DNA of 64,000 bases, from the NCBI GenBank assembly GCA_016802295.1, contig JAESIW010000090.1:1398858-1462857 (forward strand). The letters are read 5' to 3'. Source of the stretch: Brachionus rotundiformis (taxonomy: Eukaryota > Rotifera > Eurotatoria > Ploima > Brachionidae). Made by a program: the position numbers and the translations under genes. How positions within the stretch are numbered: the stretch's first letter is position 1; every line of letters starts with the position of its first letter. This document shows positions 10,726 to 21,166 of this stretch, in pieces. The notes below the pieces were generated by a model. The model was given only the letters and a program-made list of their open reading frames with translations, was not told the origin of the DNA and made no database searches.

Positions 10726-12092
10726 TGTAAAAAAGTTTAGCTAATTTGATTTAAATTGAAGCTCTAGCTTATTTTTATAAGAGTTTCTTTAGAGAAAATG
10801 ACACATTTATTTAAATATCATTTATCTACATGTAATTTAAACATTATCAACACATAAAAAAATTTACTAAAATAAACAAGACGCAATAAGCGACTATTTA
10901 CACAAAATATAATGATTTTTTGGTAAAACGATTACATAGATATCACCAGCAAGACTCTAATTAGATATTATTTTATTATGTTTAAAAATTTGTTTTAGAA
11001 AGAATTAATTTTTATGACTTCTTGTACAACAATTGGTCATTAATTTTTGATTTCCATCCAGAACGGTCTATTTCAATTTCAATTTCAATTTCAAGGTTAA
11101 TCAACAGGCTAGTGCCCATGTCATAAAGACCGATTAACACTCCATTTATTTAAATAGAATAAGTTTTACAAATTAAAAATTAATTGTTTATATAATTATT
11201 TAAAAAAATAAAACATTGAAATATTTAAATTAAATTTTTTGAATTTTTTTACAAAATCTGAAAAAATAAGATTAATGTTATTAAAAATTGAATGCTTAAA
11301 TGTTGTAAATTTCATCATTGATCTCTTGATCAGAAAGCAATTTATAAGTCTTGAATAGAAAAATCCAAAAGTTTTTTCACCATTTACTGATTTTGATGTT
11401 GGTTCTATCAGATTCTCACTGTTCCTTAAATTATATTTCAAATTTCTTGAGTCATTTTTCTTTAAATTCTGCCTTAAATTATTAGGAGAGTTATGAAAGT
11501 ATAGTGTTTTATAAGCCAGATATTCACGTTTTTAAGATCAGACGGTGACAAACAAAGAGATAATTAGATAACTTTATTAACTGATTTTTTTATTAGCACG
11601 ATGTCTCTTACAATGATACAAATTTATAATTATTTTAATTGAAATAAAAATAATTTTAAAAAAAAAACAAATCACTCTTTGTATTGAAAAAAATTTAAAC
11701 GCTAAGTTCACTTCGCCTTACTTAGATTCCAAAACAATTGTTTCTTCAAAAGATCAAAAGATTTTTTAAATTAACTTGGTAATTTTCTTTCAGGCCATGA
11801 TAAAAATGTCACTAATAAAAATGATTGATTCATATTTTTAGCTTGGTATTAAAAGATTTAAGAATTAGATATAAAAAAATAAAAAAAGTTAACTTTCATT
11901 TAACTCCAATTATGCTTAAAGACAACAATAAATTATCACAAATGCGCTTAAAAAATTAAATTAAAAACAAAAACAAATTAATTTAAATAAGGCAAAAAAT
12001 TAATTAATTTAAATTTTTGGGTTTAAATTATGGATTCATCAAGATCTAGACCAAAGCGGTATCTTAATAATTTTAATAAAAAATTTTAATCT
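10726..12092. other. Intergenic region between cystatin and NTHL1
   Basis: The two flanking genes are divergent. Apart from a copy of repeat family A (11075-11480) the interval is plain AT-rich sequence. I found no exon in it. Confidence 0.5.
11075..11480. repeat. Dispersed repeat family A, copy 3
   Basis: This is colinear with the copies at 1375 and 9680. It begins after a short run of TTTCAA units and contains AAGGTTAATCAACAGGCTAG, AAGACCGATTAACACTCCAT and ATTGATCTCTTGATCAGA. An open frame on the minus strand across it is a by-product of the repeat. Confidence 0.75.
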
Positions 12093-13190
12093 ATGATAAA
12101 AAAATTTGCATTAATTAAAAATTCAAGAAAGGCTGTGTCTGTACAAGCATTGCCTAAACTTGAACCAATAGATACTGATGAAAAAGAGAATTTATTATTA
12201 GGCCAAAAAGTATTTTACTTTTAATAGTTGGTTTTCAATTTGATCAATAAGTCAATTTAAAGGAGGTGGTGAGAGCGGGCAGAATTTCTGGAAAACTGCA
12301 AGAAAGAACCAACAATTTGGATATGAAAAATATCTTGGTAAAATCAGATTTGTGCGAGCAAGAACGAGAAGTGAAAAAAACAAAATGGGAGCCAGTCGAT
12401 TGGAAAGAACAATTTGATCTGATTAAGCAGATGCGATCTGGCATGAGTGCACCGGTCGATTCGATGGGCTGTGACACTCTATCGAGTATAGACCAAGAGC
12501 TTGATCCAAAAATAAAAAGATACCAATGCTTAATAGCTTTAATGCTGTCCAGTCAAACAAAGGATGAGATTACGGCCAAAGCTGTAATCGAACTGCAGAA
12601 ATTGCCATTAGATATTGAGACAATTCTGGAAACAGATGAGAGCAGAATTGCCAGTGCCATTTATCCGGCTGGTTTTTACAAACGAAAAGCTCAATATATC
12701 AAACGAACAACTCAGATACTAAAAGACAAATATGACTCGGACATACCGGACAATGTTGAAAGTTTGTGCAAATTGCCCGGTGTCGGTCCAAAGATGGCCT
12801 ATTTGGCCATGTCCTGTGCTTGGAAAAAAACAGTCGGCATAGGAGTAGACACTCATGTTCACAGAATTTCAAACAGGCTTGGATGGACAAGGAAACAGAC
12901 CAAAACTCCAGAGCAAACTCGCAAAGAACTAGAAGAATGGATGCCAGAGTAATTTAATTTACTATTATTTGGCATTTTGGGTATTTTTTTTAATGTGTTC
13001 CAAAAGGAGTCTTTGGTATGAAGTAAACCATTTGTTGGTTGGCTTCGGTCAAGAAATATGCCGTCCGGTAGGTCCAAAATGTGAAACTTGTTTGTGTAAA
13101 GACTTGTGTCCGGTTGGGAAAGAAAGACAGCAGGTTTCCAAACAAAAGAAAAAAATAAAAAAATCCATCAAAATTGAATGTGACAATTAA
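12093..13190 (+). CDS. NTHL1: Endonuclease III-like DNA glycosylase/AP lyase
   Basis: Exons 12093-12209, 12263-12948 and 13007-13190 join in frame to 328 aa. The enzyme removes oxidised pyrimidines in base-excision repair. The helix-hairpin-helix reads LPGVGPKMA with the catalytic Lys near K216, followed by VDTHVHR with the catalytic Asp near D235. The C-terminus holds the [4Fe-4S] ligand pattern C-x6-C-x2-C-x5-C (in CRPVGPKC..C.....C). The first exon is short and basic, as expected for a mitochondrial or nuclear targeting leader, but it is the least certain part; its ATG is the first in frame and the join is phase 0. Length is close to human NTHL1. The introns are 53 and 58 bp. Confidence 0.92.
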
Positions 13191-13284
13191 ATTCTTTTTT
13201 AATATTTATTTTCCCTATTTTTTTTTAATTCCTAATGTATTGATCAATAAGTAAAGTAATAAAAGTTTAAAAAGTTTAATTCTT

Positions 13285-14769
13285 TTAATTGAAATTTTTA
13301 ATTGTGTTGTTTCCGATTTTTTTGAAAAATATTTGAAATAATAAATCAATAAATTCAGCAAAGCTAAGTACACTTATTCCCAAAAAAAGGCCCAAAGTGC
13401 CGCCTACACTTCCAACCAAGCCATCCCAAGTGATGCTTGGACTCTGAGTTATCTCTGTTTGTTCTGAATACTCATAATAAACACTCAAGCCAAGCATATT
13501 TTCTCGCAATTCTTCATTGCTTATACTTGTCCTGTTGCCAAACAAACTCTTAACTTTGTCAAGCTTTGCCAACTCTTTTCCATAAGATACTGATGGATAC
13601 TTATTTTCCGATTTGGTTATCTTGTATCTGATTGATTCACATTCCAATGGACACATGCTTTCAACCCTTTTTTTGAAATTACCTTTAATAATGCTTTGAA
13701 ATACTCGAATGGCACACAATTGTTCTTCCATGGTGTCACATGGATTATTATTTTCATATACAAAATTACTGCCCATTTCATCACACTTACATTTTTTATA
13801 AACTTCAATTTGGGAATAAGCGTTAAAACATTCAGTTTGTTTATAGGTCAAATTGGATTTCAGAACCAATCTATAATATTCTGAATCAAATGAATCCAAT
13901 GAGTCTAGATTTGGCATACAGTTACTGTAAGGCTTTGGCATTTGTTTTGAAATCACTCTGTCAAGTGTTAACGTTGAAATGTACCCAGGGGCTAAATCAA
14001 CACCTTTTCCAGTCATTGGTGTAATTAAATTATCATCAATATAAACATGAGCTCCAGTTGATAAACTTAATGTATTCTGGTTGTCAGGTATTCCAACAAA
14101 CAGCTCTAGCATTAGTCCGTTGTACTTACCTGTATTCATCGAATATTTAATTTCAGTTTTTTCCCCTTTTGAGTCTTTTCCTGCATTGAAGCGAAAACAA
14201 TTTCCAAAAGTGTAGTCATAGAACCATTGCCAATCATTTGGATCACATGGCTGAAAATTATACAAACAACTAATGAACATTTTTTCACGTGAAAGTGACA
14301 TTTTTTTCAATAAATCAGACTTTATAGCTTTGGAAAAGATTGTTGTAATGTATTTAATTATTTGGTAATTTAAAAAAATGTTAGAACCGTTTCCTCGGTA
14401 AATATCTTCCAAAGTTGCCTCAGAAAGGTTAGTAAGATTGTTTTCCTTTAAGAAATCTGACACATATTTGAGACCATCTTCGGTAACAAATGTATTGGTA
14501 TTGCAAACAGTAACGGCTGGAAATGGCAGTGAGCTTTTGTCAACTACTTTTATAGTTGTGACAACATCATACTGAAGAAAGTTGATTATGTTCGTGGCAA
14601 TAATGAAAAAACAGGTTGCATTTGAGAGCAGGAAAAAAATGGTCCAAATTATCCGAAGTGAGGCATATTCGGTGCGGAATATGTTCGGAAATCCATGCAT
14701 TGTCATTGAAGTTGTCCATTCTAAGAAAATATCTTTAGTCTTAAATTTTTTTATTTTCAATTCATTCAT
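13285..14769 (-). CDS. DEG/ENaC-family sodium channel subunit, copy 1
   Basis: A single uninterrupted frame of 494 aa starts at the ATG matching that of the copy at 27092. The family forms trimeric amiloride-sensitive cation channels of the plasma membrane, gated by mechanical force, acid or peptides. The cytoplasmic N-terminus carries the gating His-Gly motif (TMHGFPN), then TM1 (IIWTIFFLLSNATCFFII), the start of the extracellular domain (FPAVTVCN), a Cys-rich loop (CKCDEMG, CPLECESIRY), and TM2 with the filter in GGTLGLFLGISVLSFAEF, i.e. Gly-x-Ser as GIS. The asparagines in NLT and NRTS are likely glycosylated. It has no introns, unlike nearly all neighbours, and is nearer in sequence to the copy at 27092 than to that at 24047. 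The ligand cannot be predicted. Confidence 0.92.
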   Translation of the reverse strand: MNELKIKKFKTKDIFLEWTTSMTMHGFPNIFRTEYASLRIIWTIFFLLSNATCFFIIATNIINFLQYDVVTTIKVVDKSSLPFPAVTVCNTNTFVTEDGLKYVSDFLKENNLTNLSEATLEDIYRGNGSNIFLNYQIIKYITTIFSKAIKSDLLKKMSLSREKMFISCLYNFQPCDPNDWQWFYDYTFGNCFRFNAGKDSKGEKTEIKYSMNTGKYNGLMLELFVGIPDNQNTLSLSTGAHVYIDDNLITPMTGKGVDLAPGYISTLTLDRVISKQMPKPYSNCMPNLDSLDSFDSEYYRLVLKSNLTYKQTECFNAYSQIEVYKKCKCDEMGSNFVYENNNPCDTMEEQLCAIRVFQSIIKGNFKKRVESMCPLECESIRYKITKSENKYPSVSYGKELAKLDKVKSLFGNRTSISNEELRENMLGLSVYYEYSEQTEITQSPSITWDGLVGSVGGTLGLFLGISVLSFAEFIDLLFQIFFKKIGNNTIKNFN

Positions 14770-15322
14770 TTTGAATAAAATGAAAATTAAATGTAGTAAT
14801 CGATTCAAATGCTATCTCAATTATCAGCTTTTTATTTTTTTATTTAAAAATAATTTCCAAATAAAAAAAGTAATATCCTAATTTTTTAATTTCTAAAGTA
14901 ATCAAAACTATTAGTTAAATTCGACTAAAATTAGAAATCAAATCTACATTTTGAATTATGCTGGTGTTCAAATAAACCCTAGATCTTAATTATTACGATA
15001 GAGGAGGTTTTCATATTTGGAATACTTGGCAAAGAGTTTCTTACTAGTTCTCTTCTTAATCTGTATTATACCCATTTTTCTTCTCTTAGAGTCCCTGTAC
15101 CAACTTATCTCATCAAGTTCATTTATGACCTGTACATTTGTATTAGATCACCGCGTCTCCTCCTGCTTCTCCTATTTGTGGTTACTTCTTTTTGAGAAAA
15201 TAGGGTACTAACTTGGCATTTTCGTCTATTTTGAATATATTTACTCATACTTTAATTAATTTCAGACTTTTATAAAATAAAAAATACAAACAAGAAAAAA
15301 ATATTTTATTTTAAATTTTGAA
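14770..15322. other. Intergenic region with LINE fragment
   Basis: This separates the DEG/ENaC gene's 5' side from the 3' end of the M16 protease gene. It contains the LINE remnant at about 15000-15215; the remainder is unremarkable AT-rich sequence. Confidence 0.5.
15000..15215 (-). pseudogene. LINE reverse-transcriptase tail remnant
   Basis: Read on the minus strand, one frame gives RRRRGDLIQMYR and, after a frameshift, another gives INELDEISWYRDSKRRKMG and a Lys-rich stretch. The RGDLI.MY block followed by xxLDExxW resembles the region after the reverse-transcriptase core in non-LTR elements. It is short and frameshifted, hence dead. The similarity rests on motif recall, not on an alignment. 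Confidence 0.5.
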
Positions 15323-18300
15323 CTAATTTAAAAAACATTCATCAGCCTTGGCAATTAAGTGCAACTTTCGGTCAAATCTAAAGAAAAACATATAAAAAAG
15401 CTAGCGAATAAGAATAAAAGTACTTCTCGCTGAAATAGTCGGCAATGTGTTGTGATTTGGATGGATGAGAAATGACAAAGCAGTTGGAGTGACAGTCGTC
15501 AAACAACGGCATTAGATACTTTTCAAGCAAAATCTTCATCTCTTCGATTTTGGCCATTTCAATTTTTTTAATCAACTTCCTAAAAATTCAAATAGGTTAA
15601 AAATACCAAAATGTCTTTATAAAGCCTACTGGACTGCGTCGATTTCGACTCTTTTAAAAAACGTGCTCAACGAATACGAGCTAGAATTGGACACAGACTT
15701 GAGGTCATCGATGAGCAAAAAAATCAGACTATTCTTGGCCGATTCGAACAAATTCTCATCAAACTGATCCTCGTCCAAGTGCTCGGCGAACAACTTCCTA
15801 GTCGCTTCATACGCCTTGGTCACATTGGCGCACTTTTCCAGCCCCAGGTCGATCAGGCCCTTCTCCGGACTCACATGTATCGACTGATGATAGGCATAGC
15901 CCGGTCCCCTGACCGCCTCGTACAAAGGCCCCTCGGTCTGAGTGAAGTATTCGACCAGGACCAACAGACCTGCATAATCTTCATGATTATAGTCATCTAT
16001 GTCTATGGATGAAACAAGCCGCAAATAGCTTGATTCAGTCGAGCCTAGATTAATAACAAAGTCTTGTTTGCTTGTGCTGTGTGTTTTTCTCAAGCTCGAT
16101 GTTGGCTTAACGTCGAAGGGCTTGTTCGAGTTAAGCAACGAGGCAGGAAAATACTTAGTCCAAACAGAGTCAACTGGGTGTGCTAGTTTTGCTAAGTCGG
16201 CACAAAAATAGAACCTGATGTTTTGATTACGTAATAGCTGGGACCGGATCTCGTTCAGTTTGAGCGTAATATCGCTCGATTCGATCCGCGATGCAAGGGT
16301 GTTCAAAAAGGCCTCTTGTTTCATGAAGCTGTTAGCGTTGATGTTTGTGTTTGGCTTGAAGAAGACGTCATTAGCCAATGAGCTGATCAAATCGGATGGC
16401 TCTGTTTTTCGCTTGATGATCTCTTTTAGCAGGTTGTTGATGGATATAGTGATTTGTTTGGGATCGAACAGTGTGTCGAAAGTGATGTATTTGAGCCACT
16501 TGATGGCCAACTCGTAGTCGTTGACTGCTGTTTTAGTGAACACGGTCAGGTACTGAGAGAACGAGCCGGGCTCAAACTCGCACCCGTTTATGCCCAAGCT
16601 TACATCAAACTCGAGCAGGTCTTTGTTCAGCTCGTACACTACTTGCTCATGTGACAGCTTCACTTGGCCATTTTCAACCGGTAGCTCAAACATTACATTT
16701 GTGTACAATTCTAGATAGGGGCGTAGGTCGTCGCTCAAAATAGACGTGTCAATTATCATGTACGTCTAAACAAAAGATAAATAATTAAAAAAAAAGCTTT
16801 ATTCTTTAATTATTTAAGGAGTGTCCAAAAAAAGAGAAAAAATGAAAGACATTGCTAAAAATCATTGTATATAAAAGGTTCTGAATCAAGTTATATCGAA
16901 TATACAACTCCATTGTGTAATTGCTACCTTACTATTTCTTATTTTTTTCCCAAACTTAATATTTTGTTGCCACAAAGCAGAACCATAAATTAATAGATGA
17001 TGAAATAAAGGACATCAACAGAAACAACTCAAAATACAAAACCCCATTTGAGCATATATCTTACCTAGCATGAACATAGCTTAAGAATATAAATACAAAT
17101 TATAAACAAAAACATTTTTTCATTCATTCATTTCAGTATTATTATAGGACCACTAACTAAATTAAGTGGAACTTACCTGGACAAAGTTGGTCGCTTCTAA
17201 ATGATCGACCTGTATTTGCAAGTGCTTTAAATTCTGGAATCTATTGAAGCACTTGTCGAATGGTTCGAACTCTTGATTGTCTTTGTAGCTGAAAAATTGT
17301 TTCAGTTGCTTGAAATTGATTTTGTCCGGCATAGGAACTTCGAGCGAGTTGTAGAACTCGTCCGGAACTTCGCATTCATCATTTTGCTCGATGGCATTCT
17401 CCAATTTAACTTTAAGATCTTTTAGACCTTTTTTACCCAACGTTTTCTTTCTTTCCTCAACTCTTTTCTTATTTTCGTTTCCGATCGACTTCATTAGCTC
17501 TTCGCAAGGCTTGCCAATGACCAATGCGTAGCATGAGTCCAACATAAATCTCTTGATCAGACTTAGCCAAAAGTCCTTCGGCTCCTGGCGCACACTTTCA
17601 AATACTCGAGTTTGAATAAACCTCGTCTTAAACTTGGAATTTAGATTAGATTTTGATAGATATTTTATAAATTAATTATTCTTATAGATAAGTTATTTAG
17701 AGATACAATAATTAGAAATAGAACATGGACATAGAAATTAAATGGGATCGTTTTGGCAAACCGAGAAGACTTTTCTGATAAACAAGGAGAACTTTTCAAT
17801 GCACCGGTTTTTGATCCAAGCATGCTTGGATTCTTAACATACCAAATAACTACCAATAACATATAAAAGTCTGCTTTTTGATCAAGAGATCAATGTTGAA
17901 GTTTACAACATTTAAGCATTCAATATTCAATAATATTAATTTGATTTTCTCAGATTTTGTAAAAAAATTCAAAAATTATATCTATTTTCATTAATTTTAT
18001 AAAAACCTTAATTTTAATTTTTGAAATTATTTTTCTAGTCGACTAGAAAAATTTAACTCATTGACTTGACTTGACTTATGACTTAAAAATAACTCTAGGT
18101 GAAGGAACAAGATTTTAAATTTTGAAAAAAATATTAATTTTGACAAAATTAAAATAGATATTAAACATTTTAGTTCCATTTCATTTTAACTCTTGACTAT
18201 ACCAACTCCTAACCCAGTCTGCCTGTATCACAATTTAATGCCTTGAATTACATAAAGTTAAAAATATCCAACTTACATCTGACGGATTGGTTGGATTTCC

Positions 18301-19539
18301 GTACAAGAAATCCCCTATGCATATCATAGACATGGTCTCATGTGGCGAGTCTTCCAGCTTGTCATGTATCTCAGATATTTTCATTTTGATTATATTGTCC
18401 ATTCGACTAGTGTCGAATTGGAGCTTTTGGTCAACTATTTGACTCAATATTTGCATTAGATCATCTCTTATTTTGTCCAAAGCATTCAATTGTGTATTGG
18501 TGAAGATCAGGCTAAAGTAGGACTCTCTGTATTCCTCTACTCTGTAATGTATTTTGTTACAGTAGGACTTTTGGCTGATAAAATGAGAGTAAAGTGGAGA
18601 AATGGAAGAGTCGGTGAGGTAATAGAGTATGAGATCAAGTGCTATTATTAACTTAAGATCTGTGATATTAGGCCCTCTCCAAGCGATTGAAACAAGACCA
18701 TTGGTGGTCTGATCACTTGGATAGTGCACAAGTCTCTCAATACTTTGACTTAGCGGGGTTATTGGCCGAGTAAATGGTCTCTCGCCAAGTCTCAACTCTT
18801 CTGTTTTCGTCTTGGACAAAATTTTGCTCTCAAATTTTTCCAAAACTTGAATTATTTCCTGACTGTCTATTTGACCGGCCACAACCACGGCCAAATTGTC
18901 CGCTTTGTACATTTTTTTGTGGTAATCAATGACTTTTTTGTGTGTGCAAGAAGTCCTAAGGTTGTGCAAGACACCACCAGTTTCGTATCTATATCCACAT
19001 TCTGGATCGGGGTACAAAAGCTTTGCCAGTTCTCTCTCGACCACATTTTCGTCCTCTGTTTCGACGGACTGCATCTCCGAATAGACCACGCCAGCGTCCT
19101 CTGCATCGCCGGTTATGTGATACACCTCGGTGACAAAGCCAGACTCGTTCAGCAGCGGATAAAATATATGGTCCAAATAGATTGGTAATATCTGCAAAAA
19201 GCCGCATTTTTCCGCAGTAGAAATGGTGTATGTTGTGTTATCGACAGCGGTCCATGCGTTGGTTCCGGCAGCGAACACTTTGTTGGCAAGAATGTCCAGA
19301 ATTCCGCTGTACGGGTAGTCATAACTGCCCAGAAAGATCATGTGCTCGAGTGTGTGCGGCAAGCCGTCGTCGTCCCAGGCTTCTGTTGCCAGCGAAAAAT
19401 AGCCCTCTACCACAGGACCAGATACTTTATTCACATACAATGTCATGCCTGTTCTTGATGACACATACTTTTCCACTGGGACAACGCATGACTGGTCGTC
19501 TTCGCGGCCTATTGTTCCTACTAGTTCAAAAGAGCCCAT
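15323..19539 (-). CDS. M16-family zinc metallopeptidase (C05D11.1-like)
   Basis: Five exons (19539-18277, 17632-17177, 16765-15630, 15579-15424, 15377-15323) keep frame and give 1021 aa, the size of the eukaryotic C05D11.1-like branch of the pitrilysin/insulinase family. Residues 62-66 are HTLEH, the inverted zinc motif HxxEH, and YSEMQ near residue 155 supplies the likely third ligand, so the N-terminal lobe should be active; the second half forms the inactive lobe closing the peptide chamber. No signal peptide is evident, which suggests the cytosol. The final two introns are about 50 bp; the first two (644 and 411 bp) are larger. The exon 2 start has a poor pyrimidine tract and could lie 6 bases downstream. 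Substrate is unknown. Confidence 0.9.
17878..17975. repeat. Fragment of repeat family A, inverted
   Basis: The stretch GATCAAGAGATCAATGTTGA, followed by ACAACATTTAAGCATTCAAT and CTCAGATTTTGT, is the reverse complement of the middle of family A. It lies in intron 1 of the M16 gene. Confidence 0.65.
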
Positions 19540-20508
19540 GTTAACACGTTTAAAATAATTAAATACTTTAAATTTAAAATAAATTTAAAATAATTATTTT
19601 TATTTTATTTAATTAAAAAAATATTTATGTTGAAAATAAATTGTCTTTTTTTATATAATTTTAATGCTATATTTATAATCTATATTGATAAAATAAATAC
19701 TTTCTATTAAAAACTTTAATTAATTATCTTTTATTACCATATCTACTAAAATAAATAACTACTGACAAATAATATAGCCTTTTTTATTAGATTATTTCCC
19801 GTACCATTTTTAGAGCTAAACTTGCAGCATTTTAGTAATTGAGTAAGTTTTACATTCAAGCTATATGCGACCATTTGTGACCAATTATGTGTGACAATTT
19901 TAAAATAGGAAAATAAATTCGTGATAGATAATATAAATTTTGAATTAAAATTAAATATAGAGAGTAAAATGTTCAAGTTTATATTTCATTTAAAAAATTA
20001 ATTTAACAAAAAAGTAATTAATATGTTCACTTTTATTTGAAGTTTTATTCCATTGGTTTGCAAAAGTTCAAGGCAAATCGAAAGGATATAAAAAGGAATT
20101 GTTTTTTTATCATTTTAAAAATAAACATAAAAAAAATTTTAATAGAAAAAAGGTTAAAAAACATACCTGACTTAGGAAGCCTTAAGTTAAGACTTTTAAG
20201 TCGCTTGGTTTGTGGTTCCAAGCTAGTCTAAATAGTTGCCGAGTTCGCAGCCATTGAGTGCTCGGATGAGTGGCGCTGTTTATGATGAACGTCCCACTGG
20301 CTTCTTAGGGAAAGGTTGGCCGTCATAACTCTGCCAAAGCCGGTCCCAAGCCCGGTCGAGAAAAGAGGAGGGTGACTAAACAAAGGGTTTATTCATCAAT
20401 TATTTTTAATAATTAAAAAGAGAATCTACTTATTTATATTAAAAAAAAATTAAGATTTATAATTGTTTTATTTTCTATCGGTCTCTGATAAACAAGTTTT
20501 AGTATCAT
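19540..20508. other. Intergenic region between M16 gene and DTD2
   Basis: Upstream flank of the M16 gene and downstream flank of DTD2. The half nearer M16 is very AT-rich with no features; the half nearer DTD2 carries repeat family B (20150-20390). Confidence 0.5.
20150..20390. repeat. Repeat family B, copy 1
   Basis: This is a GC-richer block. Positions about 20205-20300 match the reverse complement of about 37280-37370 nearly base for base (key words AAATAGTTGCCGAGTTCGCA, GAGTGGCGCTGTTTATGATG). Its right part (GTCATAACTCTGCC, AAAAGAGGAG) resembles the reverse complement of 37510-37560. Class unknown; the high identity suggests recent spread. Confidence 0.75.
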
Positions 20509-21054
20509 CTAAAATTCTATCAAATGAATATTAGGTCCATTGGTCTCAGTAGAGTACACTTGTCTAATTCCGTAGGTTCCACTCAAAACCTTGCAGTTTG
20601 CTTGTGACCAAACAGAATTTTCAGCTGCAAACTTTTTGCATAGGTCAACAAATTTTCCATAATGCTCTAGGCCTAGCTCTTTGCCAATATTATTATGGTA
20701 TTGAAACATTTTGCCCTTCATTTTGCCGCCAAGACAGGCTTGAGGTATGATTAGAATGTCACCAGGCAAGTCCAGAACACTGGTCGATTTCATGTCATCG
20801 CCTTGGCTAAGTTTAGCATTAAGTGCCGACTTGGCCAATTTTTCCACATCGGCTTCGGTTGCCTCTTTCATAAAACAGACAAAAAAAACTACACCGCGCC
20901 CTATCTAACCAAAGTTAACCATATTCAAATACTTTACAGACTTTACTTGAACAAACTCTGGCTGAATGTTGTTCTCAGTGTCTGGCAAAACAACCTGAAG
21001 CCGAGCACTGGTACACTGTTGCACCAGACATCTTACTCTCAAAACATCCGACAT
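20509..21054 (-). CDS. DTD2: D-aminoacyl-tRNA deacylase 2
   Basis: Two exons (21054-20947 and 20904-20509), joined in phase 0 across a 42-bp intron, give 167 aa; human DTD2 is 168 aa. The enzyme removes D-amino acids or wrongly attached alanine from tRNAs in the cytosol. The core LDLPGDILIIPQACLGGKMKG and the C-terminal NGPNIHLIEF match the family; the Gly-Pro near the end is the Gly-transPro motif separating DTD2 from bacterial-type DTD. The N-terminal QQCTSARLQV also matches. Its start codon lies only 112 bp past the stop codon of UTP14 on the same strand. Confidence 0.93.
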
Positions 21055-21166
21055 TCTTTTAACTTAAGTACTTAGTATATATTATCTATTAATACACAAT
21101 GATGTAATTAAACACCAAAAAAAAAAAATTAAAATAAAATTTTTGTGATAAGAATTTTTATTTTTT

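Noticed and set aside
14770..14808. Thirteen extra N-terminal residues on DEG/ENaC copy 1
   Set aside because: The extended frame begins at a TTG, not an ATG, and the other two copies start at the position of the internal ATG at 14769.
15017..15211. Plus-strand hydrophobic frame that looks like a small membrane protein
   Set aside because: The minus strand of the same stretch carries a frameshifted LINE tail; the hydrophobic reading is its antisense shadow.
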